DNA of 64,000 nt from Rosenbergiella nectarea (GTDB lineage Bacteria; Pseudomonadota; Gammaproteobacteria; Enterobacterales; Enterobacteriaceae): assembly GCF_900111105.1 (NCBI RefSeq), contig NZ_FOGC01000002.1, positions 248,001 through 312,000 on the forward strand, written 5' to 3'. A program made the position numbers and the translations under genes. Below, piece by piece: positions 56,039 through 64,000 of the stretch. Numbering within the stretch: position 1 is the stretch's first letter; every line of letters starts with the position of its first letter. The notes under the pieces were generated by a model, which worked only from the letters and a program-made list of their open reading frames with translations, was not told the origin of the DNA and made no database searches.

Positions 56039-57385
56039 ATGATTTCGCAGAAAAATTACTGTCAACGCCGTCAGGTGTTACTTAAACAGATGGTACCGGG
56101 TAGCGCGGCATTACTCTTTGCTGCGCCAGAGGTAACAAGAAGCCGAGATACCGAATATCTCTTTCGCCAAAATAGTGATTTCTGGTACTTCACTGGTTTT
56201 AACGAACCTGAAGCGCTACTCATTCTGATAAAAAGTGACGAGCACCATAACCATAGTATTCTCTTTAACCGTTACCGTGATCCCCATGCGGAGGTCTGGT
56301 TTGGCCGTCGCCTAGGCCAGGAAGCGGCAATTGACAAGCTTAGTGTTGATCGGGCGCTACCTTGGGATGAGATTGACCAGCAATTGGCTCAAGTCCTTAA
56401 TGGGCTAAACACTCTTTATCACGCTCAGGGTGAATACGATTTTGCTGATGAAAAGGTTGCTCATGCGCTGAAAACGCTACGAGAAGGGGAACGGAAGAAC
56501 CTTCGCGCGCCGACCACCGTGATAGACTGGCGGCCAATCGTTCATGACATGCGTTTGATTAAAGATGATGAAGAGCTGGCGATTTTACGCGAGGCTGGAC
56601 GAATCAGTGCTTTGGCCCATCAACGTGCGATGCAGCAGTGCCATCCTGGCATGTATGAGTATCAGTTAGAAGGCGAAATCCATCATGAATTCTCACGCCA
56701 TGGATCGCGATTTCCTTCCTACAACACCATTGTGGGGGGGGGCGATAATGCCTGCATCCTCCATTACACTGAAAATGAATCTCAGCTAAAACAGGGCGAC
56801 TTAGTCCTGATCGATGCGGGCTGCGAGCTTCAAGGCTACGCAGGCGACATCACCCGAACATTTCCTATCGACGGTAAATTTACCGCCCCACAACGTCAAC
56901 TCTACGAGATTGTTTTACATGCCTTAACGACGGCGTTATCTCTGTTTCGTCCTGGTGTGACCATTGCTGAGGTGACAGAAGCTGTTATCCGTATCAAGGT
57001 TGAGGGCTTAGTGCGCCTAGGGATCTTAGAGGGCGATATAACGCAATTGATCGAAGAAAAAGCGTATCGTCCCTATTTTATGCATGGATTAAGTCACTGG
57101 CTTGGCCTGGATGTGCATGATGTGGGCCATTACGGTAGTGTGGAGCGTACTCGCGTCCTAGAGCCGGGCATGGTCTTAACGGTGGAGCCAGGATTATATA
57201 TTGCCCCCGATGCAAAAGTCCCTGAGTGTTATCGCGGCATCGGTATCCGTATCGAAGATGATATTGTGATCACAGAAACAGGGCATGAAAACTTAACGGA
57301 GCAGGTAGTCAAAGATCCTGACGCGATAGAACAGTTGATGCAATCAGCACAGGCACTACGTCTAGGTAAAAATAAGCCATTATGA
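56039..57385 (+). CDS. pepP: Xaa-Pro aminopeptidase
   Basis: Manganese aminopeptidase P removing N-terminal residues before proline. 448 residues (E. coli 441). Creatinase-like N domain (FRQNSDFWYFTGFNEPEA), then pita-bread catalytic domain with LIDAGCELQGYAGDITRTFP (metal Asp pair), MHGLSHWLGLDVHDVG and VEPGLYI. The end overlaps ubiH by four bases (ATGA). Confidence 0.97.
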   Translation: MISQKNYCQRRQVLLKQMVPGSAALLFAAPEVTRSRDTEYLFRQNSDFWYFTGFNEPEALLILIKSDEHHNHSILFNRYRDPHAEVWFGRRLGQEAAIDKLSVDRALPWDEIDQQLAQVLNGLNTLYHAQGEYDFADEKVAHALKTLREGERKNLRAPTTVIDWRPIVHDMRLIKDDEELAILREAGRISALAHQRAMQQCHPGMYEYQLEGEIHHEFSRHGSRFPSYNTIVGGGDNACILHYTENESQLKQGDLVLIDAGCELQGYAGDITRTFPIDGKFTAPQRQLYEIVLHALTTALSLFRPGVTIAEVTEAVIRIKVEGLVRLGILEGDITQLIEEKAYRPYFMHGLSHWLGLDVHDVGHYGSVERTRVLEPGMVLTVEPGLYIAPDAKVPECYRGIGIRIEDDIVITETGHENLTEQVVKDPDAIEQLMQSAQALRLGKNKPL

Positions 57386-58560
57386 GCGTAATTATTGTCG
57401 GAGGCGGGATGGCGGGTGCAACGCTTGCGCTTGCGCTCTCCACCTTATCTCAAGGTAAAATCCCTGTAACCTTAATTGAAGGGAGTTCACTGCAGGGGCC
57501 CGCACATCCCGGTTTTGATAGCCGAGCGATAGCCTTGGCGGCAGGCACCTGTCAGCAACTTGCGCGTATCGGTGTTTGGTCGGCGCTTAAGCCTTTCGCG
57601 ACGCCTATCACCGATATCCATGTTTCCGACCGAGGCCATCTTGGTCAGGTCGAACTCTGTCGGGAAGACTACCATCTACCTGCCTTAGGCAATGTGATTG
57701 AGCTGCATGCTGCAGGAAAAGTCCTTTTTCAACGGCTGCAGCAGGCACCCGGTGTGACGCTGCGCTGTCCGGAAAAAGTGGTAAACTTGACGCGATCGGC
57801 GCAGCAGGTATCGGTGACGCTTGAAAGCGGTCAAACGCTTGATGCGCAGACCTTAGTGATTGCCAGTGGTAGCCGTTCAGCCCTCGCAACCCAAGCAGGC
57901 TTTGTATGGCAGCGTGATGACTATCATCAAGTTGCCATTATCGCTAATGTGAGCACATCAATGCCACATAATGGTCGAGCCTACGAACGCTTTACTCAGT
58001 ATGGCCCCATTGCCCTATTACCGATGTCGGAAAACCGGTTATCCTTAGTGTGGTGCGTGTCAGCCTCCACCAGTGAACAACTCCTGGCGGCAGATAACGC
58101 GTTATTTCTACAGCAGTTACAACGTGAATTTGGCTGGCGACTTGGCCAGTTTACTGAAGTTGGTCAGCGTGAGTCCTATCCGCTGAGCTTGCATCAAGCG
58201 CAGTCGTTGATTACACACCGTAGCGTAGTGATTGGTAATGCGGCTCAATCTCTTCATCCTATCGCGGGTCAGGGCTTTAACCTTGGGCTTAGGGATGTCA
58301 TGAGTTTGGCTGAAACCTTAGCGGAGGCTTATCGCCAGCAACAGGATATAGGCCATTTTAGCGTACTGAATCGCTACCAGCAGCGAAGAGCACAAGACCG
58401 CGCGACGACCATCTCGATCACTGATGGCTTAGTCCGACTTTTTGCGAATGATAATTTACCTTTAATCATTGGCCGTAATCTGGGATTACTCGCGATGGAA
58501 CGGGTCACCGGGTTGAAGCACCACCTCGCTAGCCGAACCTTAGGCTGGGTTAAACGTTAA
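57382..58560 (+). CDS. ubiH: 2-octaprenyl-6-methoxyphenol hydroxylase UbiH
   Basis: FAD monooxygenase hydroxylating a ring position in ubiquinone synthesis. 392 residues as in E. coli. GGGMAGATLALAL is the FAD dinucleotide loop, FDSRAIALAAGT is conserved in the family, and GNAAQSLHPIAGQGFNLGLRD is the second FAD motif. Translationally coupled to pepP and followed by its paralogue ubiI. Confidence 0.96.
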   Translation: MSVIIVGGGMAGATLALALSTLSQGKIPVTLIEGSSLQGPAHPGFDSRAIALAAGTCQQLARIGVWSALKPFATPITDIHVSDRGHLGQVELCREDYHLPALGNVIELHAAGKVLFQRLQQAPGVTLRCPEKVVNLTRSAQQVSVTLESGQTLDAQTLVIASGSRSALATQAGFVWQRDDYHQVAIIANVSTSMPHNGRAYERFTQYGPIALLPMSENRLSLVWCVSASTSEQLLAADNALFLQQLQREFGWRLGQFTEVGQRESYPLSLHQAQSLITHRSVVIGNAAQSLHPIAGQGFNLGLRDVMSLAETLAEAYRQQQDIGHFSVLNRYQQRRAQDRATTISITDGLVRLFANDNLPLIIGRNLGLLAMERVTGLKHHLASRTLGWVKR

Positions 58561-58574
58561 TTAAGAGAATATGC

Positions 58575-59780
58575 ATGCAAAGCTACGATATTATTATTGC
58601 AGGTGGGGGAATGGTCGGCCTCGCAGTCGCGTGTGGACTTAAAGATTCAGGGCTCAGCGTTGCCATCTTGGAGCAAGGAGCCGCCCCCAGCTTTACCCCT
58701 CAGGACCCGCTATCGGTGCGCGTCTCAGCAATAAACCGCGCAAGTCAACGGTTGTTGGAGAAACTGGATGTTTGGCAGGATATCCTGCAAATGCGTGCCA
58801 GCTGTTATCACGGTATGAAAGTGTGGGAAAAAGATAGCTTCGGCCAAATAGCCTTTGATGATGGTGAACTGGGCGGCCACGGCTTAGGGTATATCATCGA
58901 AAATTCCGTGCTGCACACGGCTCTATGGCGTAAAGCAGAAAAACTGTCGCATATTACGCTTATTCCCAATGCCGCACTGGTACAGACTGCCTTCGGCGAC
59001 AACGAAACGTTCGTCAGCTTACAAGACGGCAGCATGATGACGGCGCGCTTGATGGTGGCCGCAGATGGAGCCCATTCTTGGCTCAGAGGTAAGGCCGATA
59101 TTCCGCTGACGTTCTGGGATTATAAGCATCACGCGTTGGTCGCCAACATCCGTACCGAACAACCTCACCAAGGTATTGCCCGGCAGGTCTTCCACGGCGA
59201 AGGGATCCTAGCCTTTCTTCCTTTTGAAGATCCGCATTGTTGTTCGATTGTCTGGTCGACCGAACCGCAAATGGCGAAAAAGCTTAGCCTAATGGATGAA
59301 TCGTTATTTTGTCAGCAACTGGCCGTCACCTTCGATATGCAATTAGGACCTTGTACCCTAAGCAGTGAACGTAAAACGTTCCCGTTAACCGCGCGTTACG
59401 CACGACAATTTGCTAGCCATCGGCTCGTGTTAGTGGGCGATGCGGCACATACCATTCATCCGCTGGCGGGTCAGGGCGTTAACTTAGGCTTTATGGATGC
59501 TGCAGAGCTAATCGGTCAGCTCATTCGCCTACAGCAAGAGGGCAAAGATATTGGTCAACATCTGTATCTGCGTCGCTACGAACGCCTTCGTAAGCTGAGT
59601 GCGGCAAAAATGCTGGCGAGTATGCAAAGCTTTCAAGACCTCTTTGCCGGACAACATCCGCTGAAAAAAATGGTTCGTGATATCGGCTTAACCCTTGCGG
59701 ATAAGCTACCCGGCATTAAACCACAGCTGATCAAGCAAGCCTTGGGCGAACACGATCTGCCCGAGTGGCTGCGAAAATAG
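58575..59780 (+). CDS. ubiI: 2-octaprenylphenol hydroxylase UbiI (VisC)
   Basis: 401 residues (E. coli 400), paralogue of UbiH acting at ring carbon 5 in ubiquinone synthesis. GGGMVGLAVACGL, RVSAINRASQRLLEKLDVW, VAADGAHSWLRG and GDAAHTIHPLAGQGVNLGFMDA are the flavin motifs. It starts 14 bases after ubiH. Confidence 0.97.
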   Translation: MQSYDIIIAGGGMVGLAVACGLKDSGLSVAILEQGAAPSFTPQDPLSVRVSAINRASQRLLEKLDVWQDILQMRASCYHGMKVWEKDSFGQIAFDDGELGGHGLGYIIENSVLHTALWRKAEKLSHITLIPNAALVQTAFGDNETFVSLQDGSMMTARLMVAADGAHSWLRGKADIPLTFWDYKHHALVANIRTEQPHQGIARQVFHGEGILAFLPFEDPHCCSIVWSTEPQMAKKLSLMDESLFCQQLAVTFDMQLGPCTLSSERKTFPLTARYARQFASHRLVLVGDAAHTIHPLAGQGVNLGFMDAAELIGQLIRLQQEGKDIGQHLYLRRYERLRKLSAAKMLASMQSFQDLFAGQHPLKKMVRDIGLTLADKLPGIKPQLIKQALGEHDLPEWLRK

Positions 59781-59791
59781 AAGGAGGGGAG

Positions 59792-60448
59792 ATGGCGCAC
59801 CGTACAATCGTAATCGGTAACAATACGGCACTGCTTGTCGTCGATGTTCAAAACGACTTTCTACCACAGGGAGCGCTAGCGGTGCCTCGGGGGGATGAGG
59901 TGATCCCGGTGATTAATCGCATTGCTCCCTTATTCGAGCAGGTGGTGATTACCCAAGATTGGCATCCCGCTGGCCATTCCTCCTTTAGTTCCTCTCACCC
60001 GGAGCATCAAGATTACCAAGTGATTGATATGCCCTATGGCCCTCAATGCTTATGGCCGGATCACTGTATACAAGGGAGTGTCGGGGCCGAGTTATCCGAT
60101 GATTTGTCCCTTCCTCATGCCAGATTGATTCTGCGTAAAGGAGTTCACCAATCCATCGACAGCTACTCTGCCTTTCTAGAGGCGGATCGCAGTACCTCAA
60201 CCGGGCTTCTCGCTTGGCTACAAGCGCAGGGGATCGATCAGGTTGTGATAACAGGTCTTGCCACAGATTTCTGTGTCGCGTGGACGGCAATTGACGCTGC
60301 CCAAGCGGGGTTAGTCACTTGGGTGGTAGAGGATGCTTGCCGAGCGATCGATATTGACGGATCACTTCAACGCGCCAAGGTTGCGATGCAAGATGCCGGT
60401 GTGATTTTCCTCACATCTTGTCAGTTGCACCAAGGTTGTGAAAGCTGA
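59792..60448 (+). CDS. pncA: Nicotinamidase
   Basis: Converts nicotinamide to nicotinate for NAD salvage. 218 residues (E. coli 213). VVDVQNDFLPQGALAV has the catalytic Asp and TQDWHPAGHSSF the metal His residues. GLATDFCVAWTAIDA has the catalytic Cys. ATG 59792 follows AAGGAGGGGAG, and the longer frame overlaps ubiI. In E. coli pncA lies beside ansA, so its place at the end of the ubi cluster is a lineage-specific arrangement. Confidence 0.94.
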   Translation: MAHRTIVIGNNTALLVVDVQNDFLPQGALAVPRGDEVIPVINRIAPLFEQVVITQDWHPAGHSSFSSSHPEHQDYQVIDMPYGPQCLWPDHCIQGSVGAELSDDLSLPHARLILRKGVHQSIDSYSAFLEADRSTSTGLLAWLQAQGIDQVVITGLATDFCVAWTAIDAAQAGLVTWVVEDACRAIDIDGSLQRAKVAMQDAGVIFLTSCQLHQGCES

Positions 60449-60792
60449 TTTATTCTAATTACTGACCATTTTTACCCCTAGATAAACTAATCCGAAAGGC
60501 AATATTTCGGAATAAGTTGACTCAGTAAAACGAGCAATCTCACTTATTAATATAAAAAAATGGCGAGTTATTTCGCCATTTACTCCCCTAATACGATGTT
60601 TTCGAGTATTTTTGCGTTCATAAATTCAATTGCCTTATTTTGGTGCGGTGCTATCTCGACCCCATTTCACCTTATAGCTAAGCGGGCGAATGAGTGTTAA
60701 CGTGCAGTAAGGATAACGTTTGCGTTTCTGAATTCTAACGCCCGACCTATGCAAGCTAACTTACCGCGATTTTACGCGGCAGAAGGAGTGTT
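60449..60792. other. Intergenic region with the gcv control sequences
   Basis: 344 bases without a gene. A nine-base inverted repeat AAATGGCGA/TCGCCATTT (60558-60566 with 60573-60581) flanked by A7 may end transcription on either strand. AT-rich DNA follows, as expected for GcvA/Lrp-controlled promoters, then the PurR-like box. Confidence 0.55.
60710..60725. promoter_or_regulatory. PurR box candidate upstream of gcvT
   Basis: AGGATAACGTTTGCGT agrees with ACGCAAACGTTTGCGT at 13 of 16 positions, 67 bases before gcvT. The E. coli gcv operon is repressed by PurR. Confidence 0.55.
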
Positions 60793-61887
60793 ATGAGTCA
60801 ACAAACCCCCCTCTTTGCACAACATCAAGCCAGCGGCGCCCGCATGGTCGATTTTCACGGATGGTTGATGCCACTACATTATGGTTCACAGCTCGATGAG
60901 CACCATGCCGTTCGTCGCTCCGCAGGAATGTTTGATGTCTCCCATATGACCATTGTCGACCTGACCGGCGCTCGCACCCGAGAATTTTTGCGTTATCTAT
61001 TGGCCAATGATGTGGCGAAATTAACGCTTCCTGGTAAGGCGTTATATAGCGCTATGCTCAATGCTTCAGGGGGCGTTATCGATGACTTAATTGTCTATTT
61101 TATCGACGAGCAACACTTCCGTTTAGTGGTCAACTCTGCAACACGCGAAAACGATCTAGCTTGGATCTCAGAACAGGCTAAGGACTATGGTATTCAAATT
61201 GATGAACGACGAGACTTAGCTCTTATCGCGGTACAAGGCCCCGAGGCAATAGAGAAAACCCAGTCGGTAATGAGCGCTGAACAGCGTGCCGCGGTGGCGG
61301 AACTTAAGCCCTTCTTCTCAGTGGAAAGTGGCGGTTGGTTTATCGCGACCACCGGCTACACCGGTGAACGTGGCTATGAAATCGCCGTACCGGCCGCACA
61401 AGCCGCGTCGTTATGGCAAGTACTGTTGGCTGTCGGGGTTAAACCGGCTGGTTTGGGAGCGCGTGATACCTTGCGCCTAGAGGCTGGATTGAATCTCTAT
61501 GGGCAAGAGATGGATGAGTCCGTCACGCCGCTTGCGGCCAATATGGCTTGGACGGTGGCTTGGCAGCCGGAAGAACGAGAGTTCTTAGGGAGAGCGGCGC
61601 TTGAACGCCAACAAGTGCAGGGGATTGAAAAATTGGTTGGCTTGGTACTGCATGAGAAAGGCGTCCTCCGTAATGAATTACCGGTCTCCTTTACCGATAT
61701 CAACGGCAATCCTCAGCAAGGCGTTATCACCAGCGGTTCTTTCTCTCCCACTTTGGGCTGCAGTATCGCGCTTGCACGGGTTCCTGCAACGATAGGAGAT
61801 AAGGCGGTAGTCCTTATTCGCCAGCGTGAACTGCCGGTTTCCGTGACACAACCCTGCTTTGTTCGCGCAGGAAAATCATTGATTTAA
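60793..61887 (+). CDS. gcvT: Aminomethyltransferase (glycine cleavage T protein)
   Basis: Transfers the methylene unit from the aminomethyl-lipoyl H protein to tetrahydrofolate. 364 residues as in E. coli. [39 protein letters not shown] and [17 protein letters not shown] are the folate-site signatures. AGAAGGAG precedes ATG 60793. First gene of gcvTHP. Confidence 0.98.
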   Translation: MSQQTPLFAQHQASGARMVDFHGWLMPLHYGSQLDEHHAVRRSAGMFDVSHMTIVDLTGARTREFLRYLLANDVAKLTLPGKALYSAMLNASGGVIDDLIVYFIDEQHFRLVVNSATRENDLAWISEQAKDYGIQIDERRDLALIAVQGPEAIEKTQSVMSAEQRAAVAELKPFFSVESGGWFIATTGYTGERGYEIAVPAAQAASLWQVLLAVGVKPAGLGARDTLRLEAGLNLYGQEMDESVTPLAANMAWTVAWQPEEREFLGRAALERQQVQGIEKLVGLVLHEKGVLRNELPVSFTDINGNPQQGVITSGSFSPTLGCSIALARVPATIGDKAVVLIRQRELPVSVTQPCFVRAGKSLI

Positions 61888-61901
61888 TACTGGAGAAAAA
61901 A

Positions 61902-62288
61902 ATGAGCAATGTTCCACAATCATTAAAATATCGCGACAGCCATGAATGGGTCCGTCGAGAAGAGGATGGTTCTGTCACCGTGGGGATTACCGAGCATGCA
62001 CAAAGTCTATTAGGCGATATGGTGTTCGTTGATTTACCTGAGGTGGGTCGCGAAGTCAGCGTGGGCGACGACTGTGCGGTTGCCGAATCAGTGAAGGCAG
62101 CCTCCGATATTTATGCGCCCCTGAGCGGGGAAATCGTTGCGATTAACGACGAACTCAATGATAGCCCTGAGCTGGTCAACACCTCACCTTACGAGGCTGG
62201 CTGGTTATTTAAAATCAAGATCAATAACGAAAACGAACTCGATCAATTACTTGATGCCGATGCCTACCAAAACTTGATCAATAAGTGA
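61902..62288 (+). CDS. gcvH: Glycine cleavage H protein
   Basis: Lipoyl carrier shuttling the aminomethyl group between P, T and L proteins. 128 residues (E. coli 129). The lipoylated Lys lies in [12 protein letters not shown], and [22 protein letters not shown] is typical. GGAG precedes ATG 61902. Confidence 0.99.
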   Translation: MSNVPQSLKYRDSHEWVRREEDGSVTVGITEHAQSLLGDMVFVDLPEVGREVSVGDDCAVAESVKAASDIYAPLSGEIVAINDELNDSPELVNTSPYEAGWLFKIKINNENELDQLLDADAYQNLINK

Positions 62289-62296
62289 GTAAAACG

Positions 62297-64000
62297 ATGA
62301 CGCAAACACTCAGCCAGTTAGAACACCCAGATGCCTTCATTCGCCGCCATATCGGTCCGGATCTCGACCAACAAAAGCAGATGTTGCAGCAAATTGGCGC
62401 ATCTGACTTGCCGACGTTGATTGCGTCTATCGTGCCTGAAAATATCCAATTATCCGCTTCGCCCCTTCAGCTGCCTTCGGCCAGCGAACATCAGGCGTTA
62501 GCAGAGCTGAAAGCTATCGCTGCAAAAAACCTCCGTTATAAATCGTGGATCGGAATGGGGTATAGCGCAGTCCTTACTCCACCGGTGATCCTACGCAACT
62601 TACTCGAGAATCCCGGATGGTACACGGCTTATACGCCATATCAACCAGAGGTCTCACAAGGAAGGCTCGAAGCATTACTTAATTTCCAGCAGGTCACGTT
62701 AGATCTCACGGGAATGGATGTTGCCTCTGCGTCATTACTTGACGAAGCTACGGCAGCGGCAGAAGCGATGGCGATGGCTAAACGCGTGAGTAAGCGTAAA
62801 AATGCTAACAAATTCTTTGTTGCCGAAGACATTCATCCTCAAACGCTTGATGTTATAAAAACCCGCGCTGAGACCTTTGGCTTTGAGTTGGTTATCGACC
62901 GTGCTGAGAGGGCGTTAGACCACCAAGATCTCTTTGGTATCTGTCTACAATATTGCGGGTCGCAGGGACAGTTGCATGACTATCGTCAACTGATTGCAGC
63001 GTTATCTCAGCAGGGCGTTGTCGTTGCCGTCGCCGCTGAATTTATGGCATTAGTCCTTCTCGAATCCCCGGGAAAATTAGGGGCTGATATCGTTTTTGGT
63101 TCTTCACAGCGTTTTGGGGTACCAATGGGTTACGGTGGACCCCATGCGGCATTCTTCGCGACCAAAGAGACATTTAAGCGAGCAATGCCGGGCCGTATCA
63201 TCGGTGTTTCCCGTGATGTGCAAGGCAATATCGCGCTACGTATGGCGATGCAAACTCGTGAGCAGCATATCCGTCGTGAAAAAGCCAACTCCAATATCTG
63301 TACCTCACAGGTCCTCTTGGCGAATATCGCCGGAATGTACGCGGTGTGGCATGGTCCTAAAGGACTCGCACGGATCGCCCAGCGTATTCATCGTTATACA
63401 AAAATTCTCGCAAAAATCGTTCAAGATAATGGCTTAACCCTGCGTTACTCACAGTGGTTCGATACCTTAACGGTAGAGGTGTCTGATAAAGCCGAGGTGC
63501 TTAAGCGGGCAAAACAGCAGCATATCAATCTGCGTAGCGACCTTCACCATGCAGTGGGCATTACGCTGGATGAAACCACGCAACGGCAAGATATAATCGT
63601 TTTGTTGGAGGTCCTGTTAGGACGGAATATACCCATTGATCTCGACCAGGAAGATGATCATGTCAGCCAGCAAGCTATTATTCCACCTGCCTTACACCGC
63701 GAAACAGCTATTTTGACGCATCCGGTCTTCAATCAATATCACAGTGAAACGGAGATGCTGCGCTATCTTCACAAACTGGAGCGTAAAGACTTAGCACTCA
63801 ATCAGGCGATGATCCCCCTAGGCTCCTGCACGATGAAGCTTAATGCCGTCGCCGAAATGTTACCTATTACTTGGCCGGAATTTGCCGATCTCCATCCGTT
63901 CTGCCCGACGAATCAAGCGGCGGGCTATTTGCAGATGATCGAACAACTCTCCGAATGGCTGATCACTCTGACCGGTTATGACGCGCTGTGTATGCAGCCT
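62297..64000 (+). CDS. gcvP: Glycine dehydrogenase (P protein), N-terminal part, cut by window end
   Basis: PLP enzyme decarboxylating glycine onto the H protein. The frame from ATG 62297 is open for 568 codons to the last base; the full protein is about 957 residues. Visible are FIRRHIGPD near the N terminus, [45 protein letters not shown] and, near the end, [17 protein letters not shown]. The second half with the catalytic PLP Lys lies outside the window. It starts eight bases after gcvH. Confidence 0.98.
   Translation, partial: MTQTLSQLEHPDAFIRRHIGPDLDQQKQMLQQIGASDLPTLIASIVPENIQLSASPLQLPSASEHQALAELKAIAAKNLRYKSWIGMGYSAVLTPPVILRNLLENPGWYTAYTPYQPEVSQGRLEALLNFQQVTLDLTGMDVASASLLDEATAAAEAMAMAKRVSKRKNANKFFVAEDIHPQTLDVIKTRAETFGFELVIDRAERALDHQDLFGICLQYCGSQGQLHDYRQLIAALSQQGVVVAVAAEFMALVLLESPGKLGADIVFGSSQRFGVPMGYGGPHAAFFATKETFKRAMPGRIIGVSRDVQGNIALRMAMQTREQHIRREKANSNICTSQVLLANIAGMYAVWHGPKGLARIAQRIHRYTKILAKIVQDNGLTLRYSQWFDTLTVEVSDKAEVLKRAKQQHINLRSDLHHAVGITLDETTQRQDIIVLLEVLLGRNIPIDLDQEDDHVSQQAIIPPALHRETAILTHPVFNQYHSETEMLRYLHKLERKDLALNQAMIPLGSCTMKLNAVAEMLPITWPEFADLHPFCPTNQAAGYLQMIEQLSEWLITLTGYDALCMQP

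Noticed and set aside
60558-60581. Glycine riboswitch upstream of gcvT
   Set aside because: The region has one short hairpin and no tandem glycine aptamer pattern. Enteric gcv operons are controlled by GcvA, Lrp and PurR instead.

Overview
The window is chromosomal DNA of a gamma-proteobacterium of the order Enterobacterales. Both long flanks carry housekeeping genes very close to Escherichia coli proteins in length and sequence: deoB-deoD, mutY, metK-galP, speAB, tktA, epd-pgk-fbaA, serA, the 6S RNA locus and gcvTHP. Moderate G+C, altered gene neighbourhoods (yidB next to tktA, pncA next to ubiI, no yggU between yggT and rdgB) and lineage-specific insertions point away from Escherichia, perhaps to an Erwiniaceae-type genus. 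That placement is inference.

Layout. (1) 1-3500: end of deoB, deoD, a stand-alone PBP2-type transpeptidase gene, and tRNA-Phe. (2) 3500-5210: a fluoride riboswitch followed by crcB and a glucosamine kinase gene. (3) 5560-6940: four small genes of the YcgZ/YmgA/AriR biofilm and acid-response family. (4) 7400-17900: AT-rich accessory DNA. It holds an eight-gene tightly packed surface-glycan operon (cupin, two sugar-nucleotidyltransferase-like proteins, a large glycosyltransferase, an unknown protein, a WavE-like protein, a GDPD-like enzyme and a HAD phosphatase). These are followed by a GDSL-esterase autotransporter, an acyltransferase gene interrupted at a T9 tract, a PapI/FaeA-like regulator and a LuxR/RcsA-like regulator. 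(5) 18200-22530: an exported protein built from 11-residue KTKEG-type repeats, cytoplasmic trehalase, a Fur-type siderophore-interacting reductase and a YhdH/AcuI-type oxidoreductase. (6) 22570-64000: core genome, running yggN-yggL-trmB / mutY-yggX-mltC / hemW-rdgB-yggT-yggS / yggR / ruvX-yqgE-gshB-rsmE-endA-sprT / galP / metK / speA-speB-yidB-tktA / lipoprotein / epd-pgk-fbaA-mscS-(argO remnant)-yggE / argP / rpiA-serA / fau-ssrS-zapA / ygfB-pepP-ubiH-ubiI-pncA / gcvTHP (cut by the window end).

How the parts work together. The core genes cover nucleoside salvage, polyamine synthesis (metK, speA, speB), the pentose-phosphate and lower glycolytic routes (tktA, rpiA, epd, pgk, fbaA), serine-glycine-one-carbon metabolism (serA, gcv, fau), ubiquinone hydroxylation and base-excision repair. 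The accessory block looks like a cell-surface module. It would make and transfer an activated, probably phosphate-containing substituent, decorate a glycan with it, O-acylate it in a switchable way, and expose an esterase at the surface, with two local regulators. The most notable items are this uncharacterised glycan locus, the T9 acyltransferase, the 11-mer repeat protein, the internally deleted argO next to intact argP, and the PBP2 gene outside the rod locus. No insertion sequences, integrases, prophage genes or CRISPR arrays were seen.
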